NCBI GenBank assembly: GCA_900618795.1
Contig: UYJD01000011.1
Coordinates: 766,980 to 830,979 of the forward strand
Length of the DNA: 64,000 nt
Reading direction: 5' to 3'
Source of the DNA: Cyanodermella asteris
Taxonomy: Eukaryota; Ascomycota; Lecanoromycetes; Ostropales; Stictidaceae
Positions 1-9,827 of the stretch are shown here, one piece after another; positions within the stretch are counted from its first letter, which is position 1, and the number at the start of each line of letters is the position of its first letter. The position numbers and the translations under genes are program-made. Below the pieces are notes generated by a model that did not search any database, was not told where the DNA came from, and was given only the letters and a program-made list of their open reading frames with translations.

Positions 1-1047
1 CCCTGTCAGCTCGAGCCTTCTTTCAACAGCCTTATCCGACCTCGACCCCGTGGAGAAGTGTCGTAGCTTGTCATCTCGCCGCGAGCCGCTCGAGAGCGCC
101 ATCGATGTGGCAAAATATGCTGATCGGGATGGGACACGAGCTCGATTTATGCATTCGAGCTTTTCAAAGATTTGTCCAGGGCGGACATCCTTTGACGTGT
201 GAGCATAGCTGTACATAAGCACAATGTGACACGGAAATTGACCTCACGTGACCAAAAGCTACCATCATTCCTCATCAGGCGAAAATATCGTCCCATTCGA
301 CGCTCAGCGCACATTTCATCGTCATGCCCAATCCTCACGGTAAAGTCCTGAGGAATAACTTCGACCTGGTTGTGAAAGCCTCCGAGGCCGAGGAATATGG
401 AAGTGAGAGATGAAGTCGATGGTCATGAAAAGCTCGACTCAATCATGATGAAAGCAGATGTAAGGACATGATGCGCCAACCTCACGTTCACCGCGGGCGA
501 GATTCCGTGTCTGCGAGAGCTGCGCCGTATGACAGTGGAGTGTCTGGCTTGGTCAGGAAACACAAGATGCTGAGGCGGTCGTAATTCTATTGTTCAAGAG
601 TCGTTTCAACTGTTTAATCATTAAAGCTAACCGATTTCGGCTATAGCTCGTCTTTTACATGTTCACGTATCGAGTCTAGCCCTCACACCAATCCCTCATG
701 TTTTGCCTGAACTTTGCCTGATCGTGGCCTTCCTTGTTGGGCAACCTATCATCTGAGTCCACGAGCTTCGAGCCTTGTCGCAAGGATCAGGCATGTTCTT
801 CACCTTTCTTTTTACGATACACTAATCAGGGGACCGATTGAAACCACGTGCACTCTGGGAGGTCCTCACCAGCATGCGGCTCGACGAGCGAAGGTTGCTC
901 GCCGTGCTCAAATGCTTGACTATGGCGGAGGTCAAATAGATGCGCGATCATACTATAGTAATTTCTCGTTCTCGTTGTTTCGCGTCGTGCTCCTGACAAC
1001 TCGATCCTCAGATTTGGACCACCGGAATGCTATGATAGGTAGCTCGA
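1..1047. other. no gene recognised
   Basis: Only short unconvincing reading frames are present on either strand. No tRNA B-box, transposon end or long repeat was seen. Part of it is presumably flank or promoter of the HET-type gene to the right. Confidence 0.5.
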
Positions 1048-3124
1048 ATGACGGCTCAGCCTGGAGGCCAGCGTTGCCGCGTCCTTCGTCTCAAGTTCGG
1101 CTCAAATTCGGCTCCTATACATACCACCGCAGCATGGCCAGTCGGACGTGATCAAGGTTCAATTGGAAGTTTTCGATCTCGAAAATGCTCCCAGCTTCCA
1201 AGCGCTATCATACAGCTGGCGAAGTCCGTTTCCGGACGATCACTCGGAAACTGCTTCGTACCATGACAGTCAGACTAGCCGCTGGTCGGTGCAGTGCGAC
1301 GGTCATACCATACGAGCAACGCGCAACCTGTACGAAGCTTTGAAAGAGATTATCCATTCCCTTCCAGGATCTTACATCTGGAACGACGTGACTTGCATCA
1401 ACCAGCAAGACATGCACGAGGTCAGCATTCAGGTCGCGATGATGGCCGATATATATGCCGCCGCTCAAAAAGTCATCATTTGGCTAGGTAAAGACGATGG
1501 AGATGCAAGATTATCGCTAGAACTCCACGATAGGGTCGGCGCCGCTTTGCATGAGATGGAGCAGGACGACCAATTGAGCCAAGAACAAGCAGTGCGAAAA
1601 AACGCCCTCCGCACCCTACATCCTGGCGATGCTCAGTTCTGGGACGTCTTGAGAGTGAAAGCTCTTTCAGATAACCACTGGCTAGCCTGGGCACTGTTCA
1701 AACGCCGCAGCTGGTTTCGGCGCATGTGGGTTATCATCGAATTCATCTCCGCACGGGACTTGTATGTTCGATGTGGGCCGTATAGCTTCCAGGCTACTTT
1801 TCTTCGCACTCTGGCAAAGTACAGCGCGCTACCTCACTGGTACAGTCATATTGCATCGGTCATACAAAGCTCTGGCCTCGATAGCAACCTGATGTTCATG
1901 CAGATTGAGTCACGAGATTCTTTTGTCGATGCCGAGCTATCAGCTGGCGATCGATTGCTCTTGGAAAGGGGCTGCGGAGGCGTGTCAGCGGAAGCGCGAA
2001 TCATTCTAATGCTCACTCGAACACGCTGGAAACTAACGTCTGATCTGCGCGACCTGGTCTACGTGCCTCTCGGTATTGTCAAGTCTACGGTCCGAGGTTA
2101 TGGAGTTTGTACGATGTCGATTACAAGTTGGACCATTTCACCGTCTATAAGAACATCACCCGCTACCTTCTGCTCAACCTGCCATTCCTCACGATTCTCG
2201 CATTCGTCGGCAGGGCTTCTCAGTATGCATCAGACGACAGTATCAAACGTTCAAATCAATCGTGGGTCCCAGATTACAGCGACCGAGGCATGTATCCCAT
2301 CTGCCTAATTCATCGAAGCGCTCTTGCAGTTTACAACTCGTCACTTGCTCGAGTCCGACCACGACACGAGTACTCGCAGCACCGTTCTTTCCGCGAGAGC
2401 GACGATGCTTTCGGCTTACGCGGCTTCAGAGTCGACAGCGTATCGCCGGACGTGTTTCTTCTCAAGACAATCCACGGAGCCGTCGAGGCAGCCGAGATAC
2501 TCCAGCGGCTGCTCGCAGCTTGCCTGGAAGCTCCCGTCATCTACGCAAATGGTCAAAGCCGGGTCGAGGCTCTGTGGCGTGCAATCATCGACGACGTGGA
2601 CGTCCACGGCAACTACCCTGCATTCCAAGATTTTGGTGGAGGCTTCAAGTCCTGGTTGTCGTGGTGTGAGCCTCGTGCACACGCACAGCAAAAGCTGCGA
2701 CCCCGGCTTCGGCGAGGTCGAGAAACACATATTCGAACAGATGGAAGCTTTACGATCGACAAACAAAGGTCCCGGCACCCCGGACTCAGTATTACCCGAC
2801 GCAGGCGATGTCGCCAAATTCCTCCATTCGAGTAGCAATGGTGAAGTGATGACACCATCGGAGCGCTTCAAGCGCTGTTATGGTCTGGGGAACAGGACAT
2901 TCTTTCGAACCGTCACCGGCTATTTCGGAATTGCTACGACGACTGTGGAGCCTGGAGACGAGGTCTGGATCCTGGAAGATGCCCAGACTCCGTTCTTGCT
3001 CCGGCCCGGGCCGGCAGAAGGGGATTTCTTCGTGCTTGGTGAGATCTACGTTCACGGAATAATGAATGGAGAGCACGTCGCTTCGATGGATGCACGAAAG
3101 TGGCAGTCCATATGGTTGATCTAA
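1048..3124 (+). pseudogene. broken HET-domain (heterokaryon incompatibility-type) gene
   Basis: The first part reads like a HET domain: ALSYSW near the start, then IWNDVTCINQQD followed by the QVAMMADIY...VIIWLGKDD block, the usual HET order. The far end matches the usual C-terminal part of these proteins: RTFFRT.GYFGI, GDEVWILEDAQTPFLLR and GEIYVHGIMNGE, ending in WQSIWLI. These conserved pieces are collinear but do not share one reading frame. The copy looks broken, with about two breaks in the body and an unclear 5' end. HET proteins act in the cytoplasm in non-self recognition and programmed cell death, and are numerous and fast-evolving in filamentous ascomycetes. The left boundary is uncertain; ATG 1148 is the first start in the HET frame, and a plausible lead-in (RVLRLKFGS) lies before it in another frame. 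Confidence 0.75.
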
Positions 3125-3415
3125 CGTTTCTGTCATTGTATGCTCCATGAGCAGCAAATTGCCATCCGGTAAGAGGATCGTTTGAGCTTCGTGTTCGGTC
3201 CCCTTCACCAAGTAAGTCTACTCTATATGTTGTGCAGACACATGTTTAGCCTCATTGATGCCTTTCAATTTACTTCATGGTGTATTCGAATTAAATTGGT
3301 AGTCCATAGCTTCGTTCGCCCTCGCGGCGTGCAGTAATTTAGTTGATTGTAATCTTCATACGCCATTCGCTTAGCACAATGCTCCTGATGCTCGCTTTTG
3401 TACACCCTTCACAGC

Positions 3416-4750
3416 TCAATCTGATTTCAGACCGCAAAGATCAGTCCCAAGCGTGTCGTCCAACCATTTTATGATCTGCCAGTAATAGCTTGCCGTCGTC
3501 CAGTCAAATTCGCCCGAATCCAGCCGAGGCACGGTGCTGCCAATAACTTCACCAGGTACAAGCCCGCTACTGGTCAGCCATGCCCAAAATCTTTCCGTCC
3601 AGGTCGGCACCGGTAACAGAGCGTCAGTCGCAGGACGAACCACAGTTTTCCGCTGGTCCTTAAACAGCTTCATACTTGTGCTCATCTCTGCATTCTTCTC
3701 GCCACCATTTCTTTGTCGCATCCCATTCTCAGGCGCGGTTGCCGTTGCTGATGAGGCGGTCGCTGAGGATAATGGCGACTCTTCGACCGCGATATCTTGT
3801 GGGCTGCGCGCTGGTGTTGAGGTCATCACCGGGCTCTGTGGCATGCCCGAAGGTCGGCGAATGTGACCGGAAGCATCCCGGGCTGGTCGCGGACCACTCA
3901 AGCTTCCCCTTCTCCTGTCGTCATCCTCCATCAATATCGGCTCGTCCTTTCCTGGCGGCTGCCCTTTCCATAACGCCGCGTGAACCCAGTATCCCTGTAG
4001 CAAATGCGGACCTGCCGCCACCGCACGCTCAGCTGCCTCTTTGCTGTCAAAGGTGACCTTGATCCAGCACTCTCCGCCACGATACTGCATTGCCAGTTGC
4101 GCCTCTTTCCTTGTCAAGGTCCGTCTTGCACGTAGAGAGCCCCCAGACAAGCCCAGCCCACCCTGGTATTTGCGTCTCTCCTCCGGTGGTGTGCGCTCGT
4201 AGTCCTCGCAGATCATACCTCCTGAGGCATTCTCGAAGAATGTAATCGCCGCCCATTGTGTTTCGTTCGAGAAGCCGTAAAGCATCACCTGAGTCGGCTC
4301 AGCATCGCGGGCAAGAGGCAACGATATCGGCGCATCTGACGTGAAACCAGCCTGCGATTGTTGTGATTGAGTCTGCTCCGTCGTACTTTTGTTCACATCG
4401 TATTTGAGAGCAGCTTCGAAGCCGTCGAGACCTGGGTATCCCTCCTTCTTAGCGGGTGTCTGCGTTCGTGTTGTGCCTCGGACGGAACCCGCCTTGCGTT
4501 TCGTGGATCGCCCAAAAGAACCCTTCTCCTCAACTGGCTTGCGCGAGAATCGCGACTCCTGGTAGCCTCTATCGGGATCGTTAGCTGCTGAATCAACGGT
4601 TCGCGCACGTTGGGTTACGTACTCTGGGAATTCGAGAGCCCAAGGAAGCCGGTTGCCGGAAGCGTCGAAAGCGCGTTCCTCGTATGCGACACCGTGGAAT
4701 TGAGTCGGACGACCGACGCGCTCCCTGCCAGACCCGGCTGCGAAAGACAT
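3416..4750 (-). CDS. NUP53: nucleoporin NUP53/Nup35, RRM (MPPN) type
   Basis: A 444-residue single-exon protein starting MSFAAGSGRE. Residues about 154-275 form the Nup35-type RRM: QVMLYGFSNETQWAAITFFE opens it and a WIKVTFDSKEAAERAVA strand/helix unit closes it, followed by GYWVHAALWKG. The first 150 residues are low complexity with basic patches, and there is a Ser/Pro-rich linker after the RRM. The C-terminus has an aromatic, potentially membrane-binding stretch (RFWAWLTSSG; SYYWQIIKWLDD). The family is a structural part of the inner ring of the nuclear pore and uses its RRM to dimerise and its C-terminal amphipathic helix to bind membrane. The length is typical for filamentous fungi. No intron is needed. 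Confidence 0.9.
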   Translation of the reverse strand: MSFAAGSGRERVGRPTQFHGVAYEERAFDASGNRLPWALEFPEYVTQRARTVDSAANDPDRGYQESRFSRKPVEEKGSFGRSTKRKAGSVRGTTRTQTPAKKEGYPGLDGFEAALKYDVNKSTTEQTQSQQSQAGFTSDAPISLPLARDAEPTQVMLYGFSNETQWAAITFFENASGGMICEDYERTPPEERRKYQGGLGLSGGSLRARRTLTRKEAQLAMQYRGGECWIKVTFDSKEAAERAVAAGPHLLQGYWVHAALWKGQPPGKDEPILMEDDDRRRGSLSGPRPARDASGHIRRPSGMPQSPVMTSTPARSPQDIAVEESPLSSATASSATATAPENGMRQRNGGEKNAEMSTSMKLFKDQRKTVVRPATDALLPVPTWTERFWAWLTSSGLVPGEVIGSTVPRLDSGEFDWTTASYYWQIIKWLDDTLGTDLCGLKSD

Positions 4751-5283
4751 GTTGGTGATGAGGATGGGGTGTGGGAGGTCGAAAGCGAAAAACGTCTACC
4801 TATGAATGCTCGAGATTATTGTTCGCCTAGACAACTGCGCGGAAACTAAACATCTAACGGTCACGTGAGATTAGCTTCACAGCGAGCGCGTTCCGCCAAA
4901 GTCAAATTCCGGCGGAGCGGAATGAATGCGGAGGTTGCTATGTAATTTGACGAATCTGGATAAGTGACGGAAGTACTAGTATCGATTATGCAAGTGATAT
5001 CACAACCTAGGTACGTGTATATACACATTTTTAGTCAAGCAGTGAATACACATCCGAAGTGAGACCTTGCAAGCACGACACGAACAAAGCGGGCGTACTT
5101 GCCAATTCATTGATGGATCCTAGCATATAACCTGTCTCTGGATGCTCTATCGCTCCGTTCACAGTATTCCAGATGACTGTGTTGTTCCTCCACCGCGCAG
5201 AAGCATAATCCTGGACCTAGCAACTCCAGCAACCTCCGACCGTCAACCCCAAGACGCTGTACGTCCTCCAACAATGCACCTGT
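4751..5283. other. intergenic, no gene seen
   Basis: Holds the promoter side of NUP53 and the 3' flank of the pyruvate carrier gene. No coding, RNA or repeat signal was recognised. Confidence 0.5.
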
Positions 5284-5952
5284 TCAAGCCTTGACTGCGT
5301 CCGCTGCCTTTTTCTCCACGTCCTTCACTACGCTCTTCCCAGTCTCTTTGATGTCTTTGGCATCGTCTTTGATAGCTTCAGTGACGGAACCTTTCTGACT
5401 TGCCTGATATGTCAAGATTCGTCCAGTCTGAATAGCACCAACGCAAGCTAGGAGGAAGTTGACTGAGGCGAGTCTGGTTGTTGTTAGCAACTGTAGTCCT
5501 ACCATTTCCTGTCGTACATACAAGACGTTTCTCGGCTTGATGATGAGGCACCATCGTGTCCAGATGGAGCCTGTAGCGACCAGGGCCATGTTTGTGTTGA
5601 GGGAGAGCTTCTCGGCAGGACGGAAGAAATCAGCGGCGCCAGCCAGGACAACGCTCCACTACCTTCGAGTCAGTAAAAGCTGTGCCACCATCTCTTGCTG
5701 TATTCGAACCTTCATGACAGGCGCCCTGCGTTCGATTAGCCACGAGTACTCCAGCGCATCAGTCATAGCAACTCACCAAAAGTGCACCGTCTTGATTCCA
5801 ACAGGGCTGTTCCATAACCGCTGGAAGAGGCCCTGCTCAGCCGCGGGAGCTGCATCTGTGTTCTGATATCTGCGACCGAGCGTTCGCCCAAAAGTGGTTC
5901 GTGTGAGGCGAGCTGCATGCGCTGCGCGCAGGCCAACCCTCTGGAAGGACAT
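5284..5952 (-). CDS. MPC2: mitochondrial pyruvate carrier subunit (Mpc2/Mpc3 type)
   Basis: The four-exon model is 5777-5952, 5710-5725, 5522-5658 and 5284-5473, giving 172 residues. Splicing rebuilds the family core: SPVGIKTVHFWAPVMKW, then RPAEKLSLNTNMALVATG, RWCLIIKPRNVLLASVNF and the GAIQTGRILTYQ end. Introns have donors GTGAGT, GTTCGA and GTATGT and acceptors CAG, TAG and CAG. Exon 2 is a 16-nt microexon encoding APVMK. The Arg-rich N-terminus (MSFQRVGLRAAHAARL) looks like a mitochondrial leader. Mpc proteins form small hetero-oligomers in the inner membrane that import pyruvate. The last 30 residues are a charged Lys/Asp/Ala helix (KDVEKKAADAVKA) beyond the conserved core. It is divergent from NDUFA2, 312 bp away. 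Start 5952 is the ATG that puts the leader directly before the core. Confidence 0.9.
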
Positions 5953-6145
5953 GGCGAGTGGCTGTGGTGGAATAGTAGTTGTTGGGGTGAGAGCGTAGAA
6001 CTGAAACGCTCTGACGCCGGTCCTGACGGCCGATGCGGCGCTCGAGCTCAGCAAAGCGGGCGGCCTCCGAATGACTAAGCCTGCTGGATCGACGCATCCT
6101 TTTGGAGCTCTGCCAGACAGCAACCTCGAAGGCGCATCGTCGCAC

Positions 6146-6150
6146 CCAAT
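6146..6150 (+). promoter_or_regulatory. CCAAT box in MPC2/NDUFA2 divergent promoter
   Basis: CCAAT on the plus strand, 115 bp upstream of the NDUFA2 start. The HAP complex uses this pentamer at many fungal respiratory genes. The motif is short and its function is inferred. Confidence 0.35.
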
Positions 6151-6196
6151 TGTTTGCTACGAAAGGCCACCACACACTCATTGACTCGTCGCGATT

Positions 6197-6201
6197 ATTG
6201 G
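6197..6201 (-). promoter_or_regulatory. inverted CCAAT box (ATTGG) in MPC2/NDUFA2 divergent promoter
   Basis: A second CCAAT, in the opposite orientation, 64 bp upstream of the NDUFA2 start and 245 bp upstream of the pyruvate carrier start. With the box at 6146 it could serve both genes. Confidence 0.35.
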
Positions 6202-6264
6202 AAAGGAAGTAAGCTGGTGAAGAGATCCATTCGACCCCAGCAGTACCCAGAAATAGCCCCAGTC

Positions 6265-6646
6265 ATGGCCAGCAAGTTCGCCTTCAACTCGGCCTTGAAG
6301 GAGCTTCGATTCCACTTCTGCCAGACCTCTTCAGGAAGCAATGCCACAAGGTACGGATGTGCTTGAAAACATTACAGCGGTCACTAACGTAGTCTAGATC
6401 ATTTCTCATTAGAGCATACCCGACAATGAAGAAGCATAACCCATACATTCCGGTCCTAATCAGGGAAGCTCAAGGAGTCGAGCCCAAGGTTTGGGCGCGC
6501 TACGGTAAGAGCGATGACTTGAATACAATGTACGCCTATGTTGATCAAACTCAGAGTTCGGAAAAGAGCAGGCAGTCACTCTCGATGGGCTGAGCGACAA
6601 GGAGATTGAGGACAAGGTTACGTCGCTGGTACAGGCGTCCTCATAA
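6265..6646 (+). CDS. NDUFA2: NADH:ubiquinone oxidoreductase subunit NDUFA2 (B8, 10.5 kDa)
   Basis: Exons 6265-6350, 6398-6504 and 6555-6646 encode 94 residues, the usual size of this accessory complex I subunit. The protein starts MASKFAFNSALKELRFHFCQ and continues with SFLIRAYPTMKKHNPYIPVL and IREAQGVEPKVWARYEFGKE, the L51/S25/CI-B8 (thioredoxin-like) signature, ending DKVTSLVQASS. Introns have donors GTACGG and GTAAGA; the first has an ACTAACG branch site before TCTAG. A Cys lies in the position (HFCQ) where the family has a redox Cys. The subunit sits in the matrix arm of complex I. It is divergent from the pyruvate carrier gene. Confidence 0.93.
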
Positions 6647-7816
6647 GATGATTGCGTTGCGATGTGACACACACAAAACATGACTGGAGCCAGCTGATTT
6701 GGAGACTTCTGAGAGGAGATCTTCATGCGACCTGACGGAGGGCCCGAACGAATTACGACGAGAGAATTGTCGACCACACGCATTGTATATACCTGGCGCG
6801 GCAATGGGAGCAAGGGCGCCACCAACTCGATTTGCGAGGGGTTTTTCGATCATCAGCAAGCGTTGGTGGATTTCATCCAGCTTAAGATGTGCAAATTGTT
6901 GGCATAAGTGGTAGATTCAGAATTCACGCCATTACTTGACTGAGATCGCTGCCGACGAACGCTACCTACGGCGTTGCTCCCACACATACTACAGGAGCCA
7001 ATTGAGGCCCATCCGAACTTTGCCAATCGTTCTCTCTCTCTCATATGGCGATGGAGCTATTTTTGAGAACGGTTTGTGTAACCTGCAGTATTATTTTCAA
7101 GACGAATTTTAGAATTCATGGATTTTCATACAAAGAGCCTTCCTGTGCCCGCCAACTTGACTGGACCAAGGATACGGATACAATGACATACTGCAGTTGG
7201 TTCCAGTACACTTGGGAAGCCTGTAGATCGGTGGACTTATCGCAGGAGAGCGAAGTTTAGAACTGCGTACGTTCACCCATATATTAGCTGAACATGAACA
7301 TTCAATCATTCGGGAGCCTTTACACGGCTCGTTGCTTGGTATGCCGAAGCTCTCTTACTGTGCTTCACATCCTCATGGACACCAGCGGCCATGTCAAATG
7401 CCACACGCTAAGTGTTTTAGCACGACGGCAGTGTAGCATGTGGATGGTGTTCAGAAAAGGCTTTGGCATGTGCTCGGCCAGAGCTCCCGCCAGCGTGCAA
7501 GAATCTTACCTTGCTAGGAAACAAGCTCAGTCTTTTTGGCCATGTCTGGCGCGAAGCATGTTCGAAACCGGACTAGCTGCTCGAAATATACAGGCGAAAC
7601 ATCGGGTCCGATGGCCATGTCCGAGAAGTCTTCCAATCTAGAGGTGCACGGCGCAGAAGATGTTTGGCCTTTCGGACGAAAATTGGCCGCGAGTCGAGCC
7701 GAGGAAACCGGCGGCGGCTGTAACCGGGACGTCGGAGAGCAGCTCCAAAGCTTCCCCACCGTTCACGATCCCAGCTTTCTTTTGCTTCACCAGACACTCG
7801 ACACGGTCGTTTGGAA
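6647..7816. other. intergenic, no gene seen
   Basis: Only short overlapping frames on both strands, none resembling a known protein. The right end is the promoter of the methylcitrate dehydratase gene. Confidence 0.5.
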
Positions 7817-9576
7817 ATGTCTTTCGCCACCAGGATCTGCCAGCGCGTTGCCCGTCAACCCCAATTGACGGCCGCCACCTTCCGCGCATCTGCCTGCTCT
7901 CAATTGAGCCGCCTCTCGGCCAAAAACACCACCTCTTCATTTCCGAAACGCGCCGCATTCAGCACCATGAGCTCTCTCCAGAGCGGAGCTCCTACAGCTT
8001 CCACCACCGCCACGAGGGACTTCGACCCTGAGATCAAGGACATTGCCAGCTATGTCCACAACTACAAGATCGACTCTGACCTCGCTGTGAGTTCTCCCGG
8101 GTCGAAACATGGTGATAGCTCTGTATACTAACATCTCACAGTACGACACCGCCCGATACATCCTTCTCGACACAATTGGATGCGGTCTTGAGGGTTTGAG
8201 GTTCAAGCAATGCGCCAACCTGATTGCCCCTCCAGTTCCGGGTCTGACACTCGAGAATGGTGCTCGCGTACCCGGTACTCCCTACGTCCTTGACCCCATC
8301 AACGGAGCCTTCAGCATCGGAGCTATGATTCGATGGCTGGACTACAACGACTGCTGGCTGGCTGCCGAGTGGGGTCACCCTTCGGACAACCTTGGTGCCA
8401 TTTTGGCTGTTGCTGACTGGATCTCGCGAACAAACCGTGCCGGCGGCAAGATCGGCAAGGGCACTGTTTTGACCATCAAGGATGTCCTGACAGCCATGAT
8501 CAAGGCACACGAAGTTCAGGGCTGCTTGGCTCTCGAGAACTCCTACAACAAGGTCGGTCTCGACCACGTTGTCCTTGTCAAGGTTGCCTCGACTGCCGTC
8601 GTTGCAGACATGCTTGGTCTCAACGAGAAGCAGACCGCCGATGCTGTTACTCAGGCTTGGGTCGACGGCCAGAGCTTGCGTACTTACCGTCACTCGCCTA
8701 ACACCATGTCCCGTAAATCCTGGGCCGCTGGCGATGCCTGCTCCCGTGCCGTCAACCTCGCTCTCAAGGTACAGAAGGGTGAGCAGGGCGTTCCGACCGT
8801 CCTGTCCGCTCCTACCTGGGGTTTCTACGACGTTCTGTTCAAGGGCAACAAGTTCCAGTTCCAGCGCCCATACGGCAGCTACGTCATGGAGAACGTCTTG
8901 TTCAAGGTCTCGTACCCGGCCGAGTTCCACTCTCAGACTGCCATCGAGGCGGCTCAGAAGATCCACAACGACCTGAAGGCCCTGGGCAAGAGCGCCGCGG
9001 ACATCAAGGAGATTACCAACCGAACACACGAGGCTTGCATCCGCATCATCGACAAGCAGTTCAAGCCCATGGACAACTTTGCCGACCGTGATCACTGCGT
9101 CCAGGTAAGAGTTACAGACCCTGGATGATGTGTTTTACTAACTGTAGCAGTACATGGCTTCCGTTATGCTTGTTTACGGCAGGCTCACTGCCAACGACTA
9201 CGCCGACGACTCCGAGGCGGCCAACTCGCCTCTTGTCGAGTCGCTCCGCCAGAAGATCAAGTGCGTTGAGGACCCGCAGTTCACCAAGGACTACCACGAG
9301 GCGACTCTCCGTACCATTCCCAACGCTCTGACCGTTACTCTGAACGACGGCACTGTTCTTGAGGAGGTTGTTGTCGAGGCTCCCCTCGGCCACAGGACCC
9401 GTCGCGAGGAGGCCAAGCCCGTCATTCTCGAGAAGTTCAAGAGACATCTTGGCCCTCACTTCGACGACGCCAAGACCAAGACCCTCGTCGACCTGCACAA
9501 CGACGCCAAGGCTCTGGAGTCTATGGCTGTTGATGAATACCTTGACCAGTACACCAAGAAGACGATGGAATGGTAA
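7817..9576 (+). CDS. PDH1: 2-methylcitrate dehydratase, mitochondrial (MmgE/PrpD family)
   Basis: Exons 7817-8086, 8142-9104 and 9151-9576 encode 552 residues. The first 50 residues are Arg/Ser/Ala-rich without acidic residues, a mitochondrial leader, after which MSSLQSG opens the mature protein. The PrpD core follows: [12 protein letters not shown], then [58 protein letters not shown] and [20 protein letters not shown], then PWGFYDVLF-like and [20 protein letters not shown] blocks. The enzyme converts 2-methylcitrate to 2-methylaconitate in the methylcitrate cycle, which detoxifies propionyl-CoA from odd-chain fats and branched amino acids. Introns have GTGAGT and GTAAGA donors, with TACTAAC-like branch sites in both (ATACTAACATC; TTTACTAACTG). 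Codon third positions are strongly C/G-biased, suggesting high expression. Confidence 0.95.
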
Positions 9577-9827
9577 AAAGTCGAACGTTGTGCAAACTTT
9601 ACGCGCTTGGTTAAGCCTGCAATTGAATATTCTTGGTCTTGTGCCTGCATGGCGTTACATGTGAGTTGGAATTGTATATAGAAAGATCTAGACGAACTCG
9701 TATTCCAAGATTACTTTGACCAAACGCACAGACAGTGTTAGTGAGCAATGATAACTTTGAGTGGTTGGTCCTTACAAATACATGACTGACATCCAAGACA
9801 AGACCCCCATGCCAATCCGGGACCTTG

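Noticed and set aside
8136-9095. 319-codon open frame antisense to the methylcitrate dehydratase gene
   Set aside because: A shadow caused by strong G/C third-position bias of the sense gene; no family resemblance.
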